From: Mycolicibacter minnesotensis
Lineage (GTDB): Bacteria; Actinomycetota; Actinomycetes; Mycobacteriales; Mycobacteriaceae
DNA length: 64,000 nucleotides
Direction: 5' to 3'
Assembly: GCF_010731755.1 (NCBI RefSeq)
Contig: NZ_AP022589.1
Span: forward strand, 3,038,001 to 3,102,000
Part shown: one piece after another, positions 36,564-45,926 of the stretch
Position numbering within the stretch: position 1 is the stretch's first letter
Layout: each line of letters starts with the position of its first letter
Notes under the pieces: model-generated
Database searches by the model: none
Told to the model about the DNA's origin: nothing
What the model saw: the letters and a program-made list of their open reading frames with translations, nothing else
Program-made: the position numbers and the translations under genes

Positions 36564-37040
36564 ATGCGCATGTCGGCCAAGGCGGAGTACGCGGTGCGAG
36601 CGATGGTCCAATTGGCCACCGCCGAGCCTGGCGCGCTGATCAAGACCGACGATATCGCTGCTGCGCAGGGCATTCCAGCGCAATTCCTCGTCGACATCCT
36701 TTCCGACCTGCGCACCGATCGGCTGGTGCGCAGCCAGCGCGGCCGCGACGGCGGCTACGAGTTGGCCCGGGCCGCCACCGCGATCAGCGTCGCCGATGTA
36801 CTGCGCTGCATCGACGGCCCGCTGGCCAGTGTTCGTGATATCGGGATGGGCGATCTGCCTTATGCCGGACCGACGGCAGCCTTGACCGACGTGTGGCGGG
36901 CGTTGCGGGCCAGTATGCGCTCGGTGCTCGAAGAGACCAGCCTGGCCGATGTGGCCTCCGGGGAACTGCCCGTCCACGTCGCCGAACTTGCCACCGACTA
37001 TCGCACCCAGGAACGCCAGCGGGGTCATTCGCCGGGCTAG
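36564..37040 (+). CDS. Rrf2-family transcriptional regulator (Rv1287-like)
   Basis: A 158-residue winged-helix protein. [18 protein letters not shown] and [31 protein letters not shown] are the Rrf2 signature (helix-turn-helix and wing). Only one cysteine is present (LRCIDGPLA), so it cannot bind an Fe-S cluster through the three-Cys pattern of IscR or NsrR; a CymR-like mode that senses sulfur metabolites is possible. Its position 25 bp after the sulfate-activation operon suggests that it regulates sulfur genes; this is inference. The ATG at 36564 is preferred over the one at 36555 because GGAAG at 36549-36553 has proper spacing only to the former. Confidence 0.9.
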   Translation: MRMSAKAEYAVRAMVQLATAEPGALIKTDDIAAAQGIPAQFLVDILSDLRTDRLVRSQRGRDGGYELARAATAISVADVLRCIDGPLASVRDIGMGDLPYAGPTAALTDVWRALRASMRSVLEETSLADVASGELPVHVAELATDYRTQERQRGHSPG

Positions 37041-37085
37041 CCGCCGGATCACCCGCCTGAATTGCGCCGTGCCACAATCGCGGTC

Positions 37086-37988
37086 ATGCAGGTGGGAATG
37101 ACCATGCCGGTGATGGAGCCAGACCTCGACGCAATGCTGCTGCGGGACTGGGCGCGAGCGATCGACGACGGACCGTTCGCCTCGTTGTGCTGGGGCGAGC
37201 GGATCGCCTTCACCAACCCGGACAGCCTGACCTTGCTGGGTGCATTGTCGGCGTGGACCGAGCGGGTGCGTCTGGTGACCACGGTGATCGTCCCGCAGCT
37301 GCATGACCCGGTCATGCTGGCCAAGGCGCTGGCCACCGCGGATGTGCTCAGTGGTGGCCGTCTTACCGTGGGGCTCGGCATCGGCGGCCGCGACGAGGAC
37401 TACCGCGCGGTCGGCGCCGATCCGGCGACGCAGAAGATGGGCGAGTTGGCTGCGGCGGTGGCGATCATGCGTCGGGTCTGGGCGGGGGAGAAGATCACCG
37501 AGGCGGTGCTGCCGGTGGGACCTGCCCCGGTGCAACCGGGCGGACCGCCGCTGCTGGTCGGCACTATTGGTCCCAAGACCCTGCGCAGCGCAGCGACCTG
37601 GGCCGAGGGCCTGGCCGGCATCACCATGGACCTCGACGTGGCCAAGCAGAACGAACTGTTCGACGTCGGCCGGGATGCCTGGCGCCAGGCGGGGCGGGGT
37701 GCCCCGCATCTGGCCACGTCGTTCTGGTTCGCCCTCGGTGATCCCGACGCCGCCCGCGACCAGGTGCGTCAGCATCTGCTGCGCTACATGAACTGGATTC
37801 CGGCCGAATATGTCGAGGCGATGGTGCCGAGCACCGGGTGGGCCGGGAGCGAGGATGAACTGGCCGAGGTTCTGCGCCGGTTTGCGGCGATAGGCACCGA
37901 TGAGATCCATCTGATCCCGACCAGCTCTGACCTGGGTCAACTGCGCAGTGTGGCCGATGTGGTCGCGGAGGTCGGCAACGCCGGTTAG
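37086..37988 (+). CDS. LLM-class F420-dependent oxidoreductase
   Basis: A 300-residue luciferase-like enzyme. WGERIAFTNPDSLTLLGALSAWTERVRLVTTV and LSGGRLTVGLGIGGRDEDYRAVG follow the pattern of actinobacterial F420-dependent LLM proteins (TIM barrel, cofactor site in the C-terminal face of the barrel). Substrate is unknown. ATG at 37086 (MQVGMTMPVMEPD) is chosen; eight upstream codons are open but have no better signal. It follows the Rrf2 gene by 45 bp on the same strand and is separated from the secreted DUF4185 gene by 130 bp. Confidence 0.85.
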   Translation: MQVGMTMPVMEPDLDAMLLRDWARAIDDGPFASLCWGERIAFTNPDSLTLLGALSAWTERVRLVTTVIVPQLHDPVMLAKALATADVLSGGRLTVGLGIGGRDEDYRAVGADPATQKMGELAAAVAIMRRVWAGEKITEAVLPVGPAPVQPGGPPLLVGTIGPKTLRSAATWAEGLAGITMDLDVAKQNELFDVGRDAWRQAGRGAPHLATSFWFALGDPDAARDQVRQHLLRYMNWIPAEYVEAMVPSTGWAGSEDELAEVLRRFAAIGTDEIHLIPTSSDLGQLRSVADVVAEVGNAG

Positions 37989-38118
37989 GCCTGATTCGCC
38001 GGTTGCGACACCGTCACGGATGCGTCTCTATCGTTGTCTCAGCGGTCACAGAAGTCCCAGAAATCACTATCGTCGCAGTGGTGGGAGGCCCGGGATCGGG
38101 TCCTGGGAAAGGTGGGAC

Positions 38119-39558
38119 ATGTCGGCGACACGTCGAATCGTTTCGGCGGCGATGGTGCCCGCTGTGGTTCTCGGGCTGGTCGCTGCCACCGAGTTCGCAC
38201 CGCCGGCCATGGCGGCCACCTGCAATGCTCCCGAGGCCAACATCGACCCGCCGCCGGGTTCGCCAACCACCGGTGCCGGCCAGCTGCCGTCCGGGCGCCG
38301 ACCGCGTGGCACCAATGATCAGGCGCCACTGCCCAAACTGGGCCCACTGATCGCCGCGCTGATCAACCCCAACGGCACCATCAAGCAGCAGGCCGCGGTA
38401 GTGCCACCGGTGCCGAATCCCGCCGGCGAAGCGGTGCCCAACGTTGCCCAACCGGCCCAGCCCGTCCCGGTCCCCGGCGCGGATCCGGGGTTGTCGACTG
38501 CGGATCCCGGTGGTGCCATCGCCGGAGCCCAGACGTCGCTGGTGGAGTGGATGACCGGGCCCAACAGCCCCAACCAAACCCTGCAGCGCTTCGGCGTGTC
38601 CGGCACCGACCTCGGAATCCCCTGGGACAACGGTGATCCCGCCAATCGTCAGATCCTCTACGCCTTCGGCGACACTTTCGGCTACTGCCGCATCCAGGGC
38701 AAGCAGTGGCGACAGAACGTGCTGTTCCGCAGCAACGACAACATCCTGGCCGACGGGATCACGGTGGCACCCGGCGTCGCGGGCAACAAGTACTCGGGTT
38801 CGCCGCTGCGGCAGGCGAATTTCTCCAAGCAGATCCTGCCCGCGGTGCAACTGGCACAGCATCAGGAGGGCATGATCCCCACTGCCGCCATCGGGATCGC
38901 CGGCAACCAATACATGAACTTCATGTCGATCAAGCAGTGGGGTCGTGACGGCGAATGGTCCACCAACTACTCGGCGATCGCGGTCTCCAACGACAACGGC
39001 GAAACGTGGGGCGTCTACCCGGGAACCGTGCGATCGACATCGCAGGAGAACGTCCCCCGAGCACAGTTCGTCCCCGGCAACGAGAAATTCCAGATGGGCG
39101 CCTACCTGCGCGGCAACGACGGCTACCTGTACTCCTACGGGACCCCGTCGGGGCGCGGCGGCTCGGCGTACCTGGCACGGGTGCCCGAGCGTTCCATCCC
39201 TGATCTGACCAAGTACCAGTACTGGAATGGAGACAGCGGATCCTGGGTTCCGGCCAACCCGGCCGCGGCCACCCCGGTGATTCCCGGCCCGGTGGGCGAG
39301 ATGTCAGTGCAGTACAACACCTACCTGCGCCAGTACCTGGCGCTCTACGGCAACGGCGGCAATGACGTGGTGGCCCGCACCGCGCCCACTCCGCAGGGAC
39401 CGTGGAGCGGCGAGCAGACGCTGATCCCCACCGGCCAGATACCCGGCGGCATCTACGCGCCCTATGTCCATCCCTGGTCGACCGGCAAGGACGTGTACTT
39501 CACGTTGTCGCTGTGGAACGCCTACGACGTGATGCTGATGCACACGGTGCTGGGCTGA
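38119..39558 (+). CDS. Secreted DUF4185 domain protein
   Basis: A 479-residue exported protein. A signal peptide occupies residues 1-32 (MSATRRIVSAAMVPAVVLGL..., cleavage at AMA|ATC). After it comes a Pro-rich linker to about residue 130. The DUF4185 domain follows: RFGVSGTDLGIPWDNG, ILYAFGDTFGYCR, GQWRQNVLFRSND-like segment, and WSTNYSAIAVSNDNGETWGVY, with Asp-rich repeats resembling glycosidase-type beta-propeller blades. DUF4185 proteins in mycobacteria have recently been linked to arabinan or arabinogalactan cleavage (endo-D-arabinanase families); whether this one is active cannot be told here. The ATG at 38119 has AAAGGTGG in front. The upstream extension of the frame overlaps the LLM gene and is not used. 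It ends 3 bp from a convergent LLM gene. Confidence 0.85.
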   Translation: MSATRRIVSAAMVPAVVLGLVAATEFAPPAMAATCNAPEANIDPPPGSPTTGAGQLPSGRRPRGTNDQAPLPKLGPLIAALINPNGTIKQQAAVVPPVPNPAGEAVPNVAQPAQPVPVPGADPGLSTADPGGAIAGAQTSLVEWMTGPNSPNQTLQRFGVSGTDLGIPWDNGDPANRQILYAFGDTFGYCRIQGKQWRQNVLFRSNDNILADGITVAPGVAGNKYSGSPLRQANFSKQILPAVQLAQHQEGMIPTAAIGIAGNQYMNFMSIKQWGRDGEWSTNYSAIAVSNDNGETWGVYPGTVRSTSQENVPRAQFVPGNEKFQMGAYLRGNDGYLYSYGTPSGRGGSAYLARVPERSIPDLTKYQYWNGDSGSWVPANPAAATPVIPGPVGEMSVQYNTYLRQYLALYGNGGNDVVARTAPTPQGPWSGEQTLIPTGQIPGGIYAPYVHPWSTGKDVYFTLSLWNAYDVMLMHTVLG

Positions 39559-39561
39559 GGC

Positions 39562-40479
39562 TCAGGCGTCGAGCACCGCCCGCAACGCCGCTCCGGTCTC
39601 GGCGATCGCCCCGGGGTGGTAGGCGGGGATGCTGAAGATCACTCCACTGACGCCGGCATCGAGCACCTTTGTTTTGATCTGCTCGGCGATCGACTCCGGG
39701 CTGCCGACCACCATGCGTTGTGACAGTTCCGCAGGGAGCTGGTCGGCGCTGACGTTGGCGTCGGGCACCACCGTGAGCAGCATGCTTGTTTCCAAGGTGG
39801 CCGGGTCGCGGTCGACCTGCTCGCAGCTGCGCCGCACCACGTCCATCTTCGCGCGGACCTCGTCGAATCCGGTGATGAGGTTGAGGTGGTCGAAGTGCCG
39901 GGCTGCCAGCGGGATGGTCTTCTTCTCGCCGCTGCCGCCGATCAGCAGCGGAATGTGGTCGCGGAAGCGGGGTTCGGCCATCGCCTCTTGGGTGTGGTAC
40001 CACTTGCCGTCGACTGTGGGCCGTTCGCCCTTGAGCATCGGCAGGATGATCTCCAGTGCCTCGCCCAGGCGGTTGAACCGGTCGGTGAAGGTGCCGAACT
40101 CAAAGCCCAACTGGTCGTGTTCGAGCTCGAACCACCCGGTGCCGATGCCCAGGATGGCGCGGCCGGCGCTGACCACGTCCAGCGTGGTGATGATCTTGGC
40201 CAGCAGCGTCGGGTTGCGATAGCTGTTACCGGTGACCAGTGTGCCCAACTGGAGGCGTTCGGTGGCGGTCGCCAGCGCTCCCAGGGCCGTGTAGGCCTCC
40301 AGCATCGGCTGGTCGGGGGAGCCCAGCATGGGCAGTTGATAGAAGTGGTCCATCAGAAAGACCGCGTCGAACCCGGCGGCCTCGGCCTCGCGGGCCTGGG
40401 CGATGACGGTGGGGAAGAGCTCCGCAACACCGGTGCCGTAGGAGAAGTTGGGGATCTGGTAGCCAAGGCGAATCGTCAC
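39562..40479 (-). CDS. LLM-class F420-dependent oxidoreductase
   Basis: A 305-residue luciferase-like protein of the TIGR03560-type F420-dependent group. Diagnostic parts: IRLGYQIPNFSYGTGV at the start, FDAVFLMDHFYQLP, TLVTGNSYRNPTLLAK, GIGTGWFELEHDQLGFEFG, and LLIGGSGEKKTIPLAARH. Predicted cofactor F420; substrate unknown. It is transcribed toward the DUF4185 gene, and its start at 40479 faces the lemA gene across a 241-bp gap in which I see no other gene. It is not closely similar to the other two LLM proteins in the window (1253-2284 and 37086-37988). Confidence 0.87.
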   Translation of the reverse strand: MTIRLGYQIPNFSYGTGVAELFPTVIAQAREAEAAGFDAVFLMDHFYQLPMLGSPDQPMLEAYTALGALATATERLQLGTLVTGNSYRNPTLLAKIITTLDVVSAGRAILGIGTGWFELEHDQLGFEFGTFTDRFNRLGEALEIILPMLKGERPTVDGKWYHTQEAMAEPRFRDHIPLLIGGSGEKKTIPLAARHFDHLNLITGFDEVRAKMDVVRRSCEQVDRDPATLETSMLLTVVPDANVSADQLPAELSQRMVVGSPESIAEQIKTKVLDAGVSGVIFSIPAYHPGAIAETGAALRAVLDA

Positions 40480-40720
40480 TTAGTCGACCTTAATTTCGGA
40501 AGGCGTCTCCCGGGTTGATTTGCGCTGTGCGCGAACGAGGAATGCGGATCTTTGGTCGAGCAGACCCGGCTTCGGGGCCATGGCGACTCGGTCAAACCCC
40601 ACCGCAGTGGCTCCGGTGCCGGAGAAGCCCCCGAACGGACCTGCGCTGGCCTTTCAGCGGTTACGCTTCGCCGGAAACCGCACACACTGCGGCTAGGCCG
40701 ACTCTTTGGAGGTATGCCTC

Positions 40721-41323
40721 GTGGGGCTCACCATCGGACTCATCGTCGTCGTTGTCATATTTCTACTACTCGCGGTGTTGGTGATCGCGGGCTACAACGG
40801 GCTGGTTCGGGCGCGCAACGCCTACAAGAACGCCTTTGCCCAGATCGATGTTCAGTTGCGGCGTCGCTTCGACCTCATTCCCAACCTGATCGAAACCGCC
40901 AAGGCGTACCTGTCGCATGAGCGCCAGACGCTGGAAGCTGTCGTCAATGCGCGTGGCGCCGCAATGAACGGCCTTGCCGCTGCCCAGGCCAATCCCGGTG
41001 ACCCGGCGGCGATGCAGCAGTTGGCCCAGGGGCAGCAGGCGCTCAACGGCGCGCTGAGCCGGCTCAACCTGGTGGTCGAGCAGTATCCCGACCTGAAGGC
41101 GAACCAGAACATGATGCAATTGTCGGAGGAACTGACTTCCACGGAAAACAAGGTTGCGTTCGCCCGCCAGGCCTACAACGACGCGGTGATGAGCTACAAC
41201 AACCGGCGTGAGACGTTCCCCGGCAATGTCTATGCCGGCATTTTCAACTTTGCTCCGGCCGCCCTGCTCGAGATCCCGCCGGAACACCCGGAGATGCGGG
41301 ACGCGCCGAAGGTTCAGTTCTGA
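40721..41323 (+). CDS. LemA family protein
   Basis: A 200-residue membrane protein. One N-terminal transmembrane helix (IGLIVVVVIFLLLAVLVIAGY) is followed by the LemA helical bundle: NGLVRARNAYKNAFAQIDVQLRRR, then DLIPNLIETAKAYLSHE, and YNDAVMSYNNRRETFPGN near the C terminus. LemA proteins are widespread but of uncertain biochemical function; they are often encoded beside M48 proteases, as here (13 bp to the next gene). The start is the GTG at 40721, because GGAGG lies 7 bases upstream; the frame opens at a TTG at 40706 inside that ribosome site. Confidence 0.9.
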   Translation: MGLTIGLIVVVVIFLLLAVLVIAGYNGLVRARNAYKNAFAQIDVQLRRRFDLIPNLIETAKAYLSHERQTLEAVVNARGAAMNGLAAAQANPGDPAAMQQLAQGQQALNGALSRLNLVVEQYPDLKANQNMMQLSEELTSTENKVAFARQAYNDAVMSYNNRRETFPGNVYAGIFNFAPAALLEIPPEHPEMRDAPKVQF

Positions 41324-41336
41324 CCGACCGGCGGCC

Positions 41337-43286
41337 ATGAACTTCTTCGAGCACCAGCGCGCCGCCAAGGGAACCACGCTGAAGCTGGTGCTTCTCTTCG
41401 GGGCTGCGGTGGTGGCGTTGGTCGCGGCGATCGATGCCGCCGCGGTGATTGCCTTCGGCTATCTCTCAAAGGATTACTACGGGATCGACGCGTCATCGAT
41501 TCTTGCGATCGTCATCGTCGTCACCGCAATCACGCTTTTGGTCATCGCAGGTGGAACGCTGTTCAAGACGATTTCGCTGCGCCGCGGGGGTGCTGCTGTC
41601 GCCGCGGCCGTCGGCGCGGTGCCCGTGGACCCGACGACGACCGACCCGCAGTTGCGTAGGTACGTCAACATCGTCGAGGAGATGTCGCTGGCTTCCGGCG
41701 TGCCGGCGCCACGTTTGTTCGTCATGCCGGGTGAACCCGGAATCAATGCATTCGCCGCAGGTTTCACGCCTGCCGATGCTGCCATCGCGGTGACGGGGGG
41801 AGCCCTGGCGCAACTCAACCGTGACGAATTGCAGGGTGTGATCGCTCACGAGTTCAGCCACATCCTCAACGGTGATATGCGGCTGAACATTCGACTCATC
41901 GGACTACTCAGCGGAATTCTGCTGATCGGAATGATCGGCTTGCGCGTGCTGCAGTTCGGCGGTCGCGGGAGTGACAGCAAGCGCGCGCTGCCCCTCGTTG
42001 CGTTCGCGTTCGCGATGATGGTGCTCGGCTACGTCGGCGTGTTCTTCGCCAACGTGATCAAGGCCGCGGTAGCACGGCAACGGGAGTGGCTGGCCGACGC
42101 GTCGGCGGTGCAGTTCACCCGCCAGACCGACGGCCTCGAAGGCGCACTGAAGAAGATCGGCGGCATACCGACCGGCTCGCAGCTGCGTAACTCCCGCAAT
42201 GCGGCCGAGGTCAGCCACATGCTGTTCGGAGAAGGCGTGCGACGGTCGTTCACGTCGTTGTTTGCGACGCATCCGCCACTCACCGACCGGATCAGGGCGC
42301 TCAACCCAGACTTCGACCCCGGGGAACTCGCCGAACTACAGCAGCGGTACGCCAATCAGGCACCCGACGGCCTGGCCGAGGACGTCGCCGCAGGTTTCGC
42401 CCCCGCCGGAACGGCGCTCGGCCGTCAGGCCCCCGTACCAGAGCAACTCCCCAACGCCGGCTGGCGCACCAGTCCTGAGCAAATCGTGGCTCGCGCAGGC
42501 ACTTTCACTCCTGCCGACCTGAAGTACGGCGCGGCACTGCATGCGCGGATTCCTGACGATGTCCGCGCGCTGGCCAGCCAGCCCACCACGGCCCCCGCGG
42601 CCGTCATCGCGTTGCTCCTCGCGCCGTCGAGCGGCGGTCTGCACTCTCGTCAGCTCGCCTCGGTGACCGAACGTCTGGGGCCGACGCAGGCGCGGGAAGC
42701 CGCCGCCCTCGCCGACCGGATGCGGGCGCTGCCGCACGAACTTCGGCTCCCGGTAGTCGCGCTGGCTTTGCCGCAGATCGCCACCCACTCTCGTGCCGAA
42801 CAGGACGCGCTCATCGCCGTGCTGAATGTGCTCGCCGTCGCCGACGAGAAGGTGACGATGTTCGAATACTGCCTGACCCGCCTTGTCTGGGTTTACCTGC
42901 TCGATACCAACGACCCGGCTCGCCGAAGCAAGGTGGGCAGCGATTCGCTCACCGGTGTGCGTCCGGTGGTGACAACCCTGCTGGCGACTCTCGCGGTCGC
43001 CGGAGGCGCCGACCAAGACGTGGCGGCACAGTCTTTGGACATTGCGCTGCAACGACTTTACGGTGATACCGCGAGGCCCGAGAACCCGCGCCGATTGAGC
43101 TGGCAGCAGACCCTCGACGGAGGCTGGGCCGCCCTCGACGCCTTGGATCCGAAGGCGAAGCAGGCACTCGTCGAAGCGATGGTGGAATCGGTGCTGCACG
43201 ACGATACCGTGACGGCTTCCGAAGCTGAACTACTCCGTGCGGCATGCGGCTTGATGCACGTTCCTTTGCCTGCGCTGTTGGGCTGA
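41337..43286 (+). CDS. Membrane M48 (HtpX-like) metallopeptidase with C-terminal TerB-like region
   Basis: A 649-residue protein. Predicted membrane helices: about 14-40, 53-76, 186-206 and 217-240. The zinc site is IAHEFSHILNGD (His171, Glu172, His175) with the third ligand Glu249 in REWLADASAVQFT, as in HtpX/Ste24 peptidases. The chain continues about 380 residues past the protease domain (270-649); this cytoplasmic part contains VLAVADEKVTMFEYCLTRLV and SVLHDDTVTASEAELLRAACG, which resemble TerB-like helical modules. The protease probably acts in membrane-protein quality control together with LemA. The ATG at 41337 is chosen; the upstream frame overlaps lemA. Both genes are co-directional and presumably one operon. 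Confidence 0.88.
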   Translation: MNFFEHQRAAKGTTLKLVLLFGAAVVALVAAIDAAAVIAFGYLSKDYYGIDASSILAIVIVVTAITLLVIAGGTLFKTISLRRGGAAVAAAVGAVPVDPTTTDPQLRRYVNIVEEMSLASGVPAPRLFVMPGEPGINAFAAGFTPADAAIAVTGGALAQLNRDELQGVIAHEFSHILNGDMRLNIRLIGLLSGILLIGMIGLRVLQFGGRGSDSKRALPLVAFAFAMMVLGYVGVFFANVIKAAVARQREWLADASAVQFTRQTDGLEGALKKIGGIPTGSQLRNSRNAAEVSHMLFGEGVRRSFTSLFATHPPLTDRIRALNPDFDPGELAELQQRYANQAPDGLAEDVAAGFAPAGTALGRQAPVPEQLPNAGWRTSPEQIVARAGTFTPADLKYGAALHARIPDDVRALASQPTTAPAAVIALLLAPSSGGLHSRQLASVTERLGPTQAREAAALADRMRALPHELRLPVVALALPQIATHSRAEQDALIAVLNVLAVADEKVTMFEYCLTRLVWVYLLDTNDPARRSKVGSDSLTGVRPVVTTLLATLAVAGGADQDVAAQSLDIALQRLYGDTARPENPRRLSWQQTLDGGWAALDALDPKAKQALVEAMVESVLHDDTVTASEAELLRAACGLMHVPLPALLG

Positions 43287-43383
43287 TTGACTGGATCGCC
43301 GGTTGAGATAGCGCCACGGCTCGTGGACTCGCGCATACCGTCGACTGGAGAACCGACGGACGGGTCGTGTTGTCCCGTGTGAT

Positions 43384-43797
43384 TTAGGGAGTTGCTGGAG
43401 GAGCAGGAGGAGGTTGATCGCCGGGACTGTCAACCGCCGCGTACCCGAGGGGGTTTACCCCGGGGCACAAGTTATCGATTGCGGCGTTCACGATAAGGGC
43501 GGCATCGTCTCGTTCGAGCCGGGGGCTCTGTTCCCAGAGCGTCGTCGCTACCCAGTTTGGATTGCGGCCGAACATCAGGCCGGGACTCGGAGCCAGCATC
43601 GAGCACGCCTTTTTGCCCACATGCAGCAGTACATCGTCTCCATCTTCGGAATACATGCCAAGCGCATCCATCGCGGCGAGATAGGAGTCGTTGTCGGCCG
43701 ACGCAGTGGGGGCGGCTAGCACCGCCAAAGACGCACAGCAACTGATCGCTGACACAACCGTTGCCATCGCTCCAGCGCGCTTGATGATGCTGGCCAT
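43384..43797 (-). CDS. Secreted DUF732 domain protein
   Basis: A 137-residue exported protein, in the place of Rv1291c. Residues 1-34 are a signal peptide (IIKRAGAMATVVSAISCC..., cleavage TASA|DND). The DUF732 domain follows: DSYLAAMDALGMYSED, VGKKACSMLAPSP, and AALIVNAAIDNLCPG; two cysteines probably form a disulfide. The C terminus is Pro-rich (DQPPPAPPATP). DUF732 proteins are small secreted mycobacterial proteins of unknown function. GGAG lies 7 bases before the ATG. The 297 bp upstream, to the tRNA gene, show no further gene. Confidence 0.87.
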   Translation of the reverse strand: MASIIKRAGAMATVVSAISCCASLAVLAAPTASADNDSYLAAMDALGMYSEDGDDVLLHVGKKACSMLAPSPGLMFGRNPNWVATTLWEQSPRLERDDAALIVNAAIDNLCPGVNPLGYAAVDSPGDQPPPAPPATP

Positions 43798-44061
43798 GGA
43801 AGTCTCCGTCCACTTCGTCTCTGCGTGCCGAATCGCGTGAGCGTACAGATCATGCGCAGCCCGCTGCCAGGAAGTGTACTAACGGCCTGAGAAACGGAGT
43901 TCAGATGTGTCCCCGGTGCACTCCGCCAAAGCGGTGGCGTCCATTCCCCGTAAAAGGGCCCACAGGTTACTTTAAGGAACTGTCGATGTGAAAGCCGTGG
44001 GCTGTTGCAAACGGGGTACGTAGGCCCTATTCGCGGGCCGCACTAGTGAAAGGTCAGAGTC

Positions 44062-44078
44062 GCCTTGAATGTCAAGGC
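44062..44078 (-). terminator. Short hairpin downstream of tRNA-Arg
   Basis: A perfect 7-bp stem with a 3-base loop (GCCTTGA-CAT-TCAAGGC on the minus strand), 17 bases past the 3' end of the tRNA. It is suitably placed to end the tRNA transcript or to mark its processing. There is no U-tract after it. Confidence 0.4.
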
Positions 44079-44094
44079 AGAGAATCTAGCTAAG

Positions 44095-44167
44095 TGCCCC
44101 CGGCAGGATTCGAACCTGCGGCCTTCTGCTCCGGAGGCAGACGCTCTATCCCCTGAGCTACGGGGGC
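44095..44167 (-). tRNA. tRNA-Arg (anticodon CCG)
   Basis: A 73-nt tRNA on the minus strand. The 7-bp acceptor stem pairs GCCCCCG with CGGGGGC, discriminator base A. The D-arm has GCTCAGGGGATAGAGC, the anticodon stem-loop TCTGC-CTCCGGA-GCAGA gives anticodon CCG (reads CGG), and the T-arm has GCAGGTTCGAATCCTGC. CCA is not encoded and must be added. It is divergent from argS, whose product charges it, with 112 bp between. Confidence 0.96.
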
Positions 44168-44279
44168 GCTCGCGTAATGCGGCGCCGTGTGGGCTTTGAC
44201 AGAGTAGCGCATCATTGCCCGGACCCCCGAACCGGACGGATTCGGGGCCTGACCACGTCAGACCATAAGATGGGGCCTC

Positions 44280-45926
44280 GTGACCCCTGCCGATCTGGCC
44301 GAATTGCTCAAGACCACCGCCGCCGCGGTGCTGGCCGAGCACGACCTGGATACCGCCGCGCTGCCCGCGACGGTGACGGTCGAGCGGCCGCGCAACCCCG
44401 AACACGGTGACTACGCCACCAACCTGGCCCTACAGCTGGGCAAGAAGGTGGGCGCCAACCCGCGTGAACTGGCCGGTTGGCTGGCCGAAGCCCTGGAGCG
44501 CGCCGACGGGATCGCCGCCGCCGAGATCGCCGGACCGGGTTTTGTGAACCTGCGCATCGAGGCCTCGGCGCAGGGCGCCGTGGTGGCCAACATCATCACC
44601 GCGGGCGCCGACTACGGCCACTCTCGGGAGTTCGACGGCCTCAACGTCAACCTCGAGTTCGTGTCGGCCAACCCCACCGGCCCCATCCACATCGGCGGCA
44701 CCCGCTGGGCGGCGGTCGGCGACGCCCTGGGCCGCCTGCTGAGCACCCAGGGGGCCGCGGTCACCCGGGAGTACTACTTCAACGACCACGGCGCCCAGAT
44801 CGACCGGTTCGCCAACTCGCTGATCGCCGCCGCCAAGGGCGAACCTGCCCCCGAGGACGGCTACGCCGGCGCCTACATCACCGACATCGCCGCCCAAATC
44901 CAGGCCAAGGCCCCCGACGCCCTGACCAGTCTGGACGCCCAGGAGACGTTCCGCGAGATCGGCGTCGACCTGATGTTCACCCACATCAAGAAGTCACTGC
45001 ACGAGTTCGGCACCGACTTTGACGTCTTCACCCACGAAGACTCGATGCACACTTCCGGCCGCGTCGAGCAGGCCATCGAACGGCTGCGCGCCAACGGCAA
45101 CATCTACGAGAAGGACGGCGCCACCTGGCTGCGCACCAGTTCCTACGGTGACGACAAGGACCGCGTCGTCATCAAGAGTGACGGCAAGCCCGCCTACATC
45201 GCCGGCGACTTGGCCTACTACCTGGACAAGCGTGAGCGTGGCTTCAACCTGTGCATCTACATGTTGGGCGCCGACCACCACGGCTACATCGCCCGACTCA
45301 AGGCCGCCGCCGCAGCATTCGGGGATGACCCGGCCACCGTCGAAGTCTTGATCGGCCAGATGGTCAACCTGGTGCGCGACGGCCAGCCGGTCAAGATGAG
45401 CAAGCGCGCCGGCACCGTGATCACCCTGGACGACTTGGTCGAGTCCATCGGCGTGGACGCCGCCCGCTACAGCCTGACCCGCTCTTCGGTGGACAGCCCC
45501 ATCGACATCGACCTGGCGCTGTGGTCCTCGGCGAGCAACGAAAACCCGGTCTACTACGTGCAATACGCACACGCCCGGTTGTGCGCGCTGGCCCGCAACG
45601 CGGCCGAGCTCGGCCTGACGGCTGACACCGCCAACCTCGGGCTGCTCGACCACGACAAGGAAGGCGCGTTGATCCGCAACCTGGGCGAGTTCCCCCGGGT
45701 GCTGGAAACCGCTGCCGCACTGCGAGAACCGCACCGGGTGTGCCGTTACCTCGAAGACCTCGCCGGGGATTACCACCGGTTCTACGACAGCTGCCGGGTA
45801 CTGCCCCAGGGTGACGAGGAGCCGGGCGAGCTGCACGCGGCGCGATTGGCGCTGTGTCAGGCCACCCGCCAGGTGATCGGCAACGGGCTGGGAATTCTCG
45901 GCGTGAGCGCACCGGAGCGCATGTGA
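44280..45926 (+). CDS. argS: Arginyl-tRNA synthetase
   Basis: A 548-residue class I aminoacyl-tRNA synthetase. It has the N-terminal arginyl-tRNA recognition domain, the HIGH-type motif in [14 protein letters not shown] (about residues 134-147), and the KMSKS-type loop [10 protein letters not shown] (about 370-378), then a helical anticodon-binding domain ending [14 protein letters not shown]. Ortholog of Rv1292. GTG start at 44280. It is the first gene of the argS-lysA-hom-thrC-thrB series, joined to lysA by a 4-base overlap. A tRNA-Arg gene lies just upstream in the opposite direction. Confidence 0.97.
   Translation: MTPADLAELLKTTAAAVLAEHDLDTAALPATVTVERPRNPEHGDYATNLALQLGKKVGANPRELAGWLAEALERADGIAAAEIAGPGFVNLRIEASAQGAVVANIITAGADYGHSREFDGLNVNLEFVSANPTGPIHIGGTRWAAVGDALGRLLSTQGAAVTREYYFNDHGAQIDRFANSLIAAAKGEPAPEDGYAGAYITDIAAQIQAKAPDALTSLDAQETFREIGVDLMFTHIKKSLHEFGTDFDVFTHEDSMHTSGRVEQAIERLRANGNIYEKDGATWLRTSSYGDDKDRVVIKSDGKPAYIAGDLAYYLDKRERGFNLCIYMLGADHHGYIARLKAAAAAFGDDPATVEVLIGQMVNLVRDGQPVKMSKRAGTVITLDDLVESIGVDAARYSLTRSSVDSPIDIDLALWSSASNENPVYYVQYAHARLCALARNAAELGLTADTANLGLLDHDKEGALIRNLGEFPRVLETAAALREPHRVCRYLEDLAGDYHRFYDSCRVLPQGDEEPGELHAARLALCQATRQVIGNGLGILGVSAPERM

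Noticed and set aside
37948..38118. Longer start for the DUF4185 protein
   Set aside because: The added 57 residues overlap the LLM gene and would bury the signal peptide, which starts precisely at the ATG at 38119 with a ribosome site.
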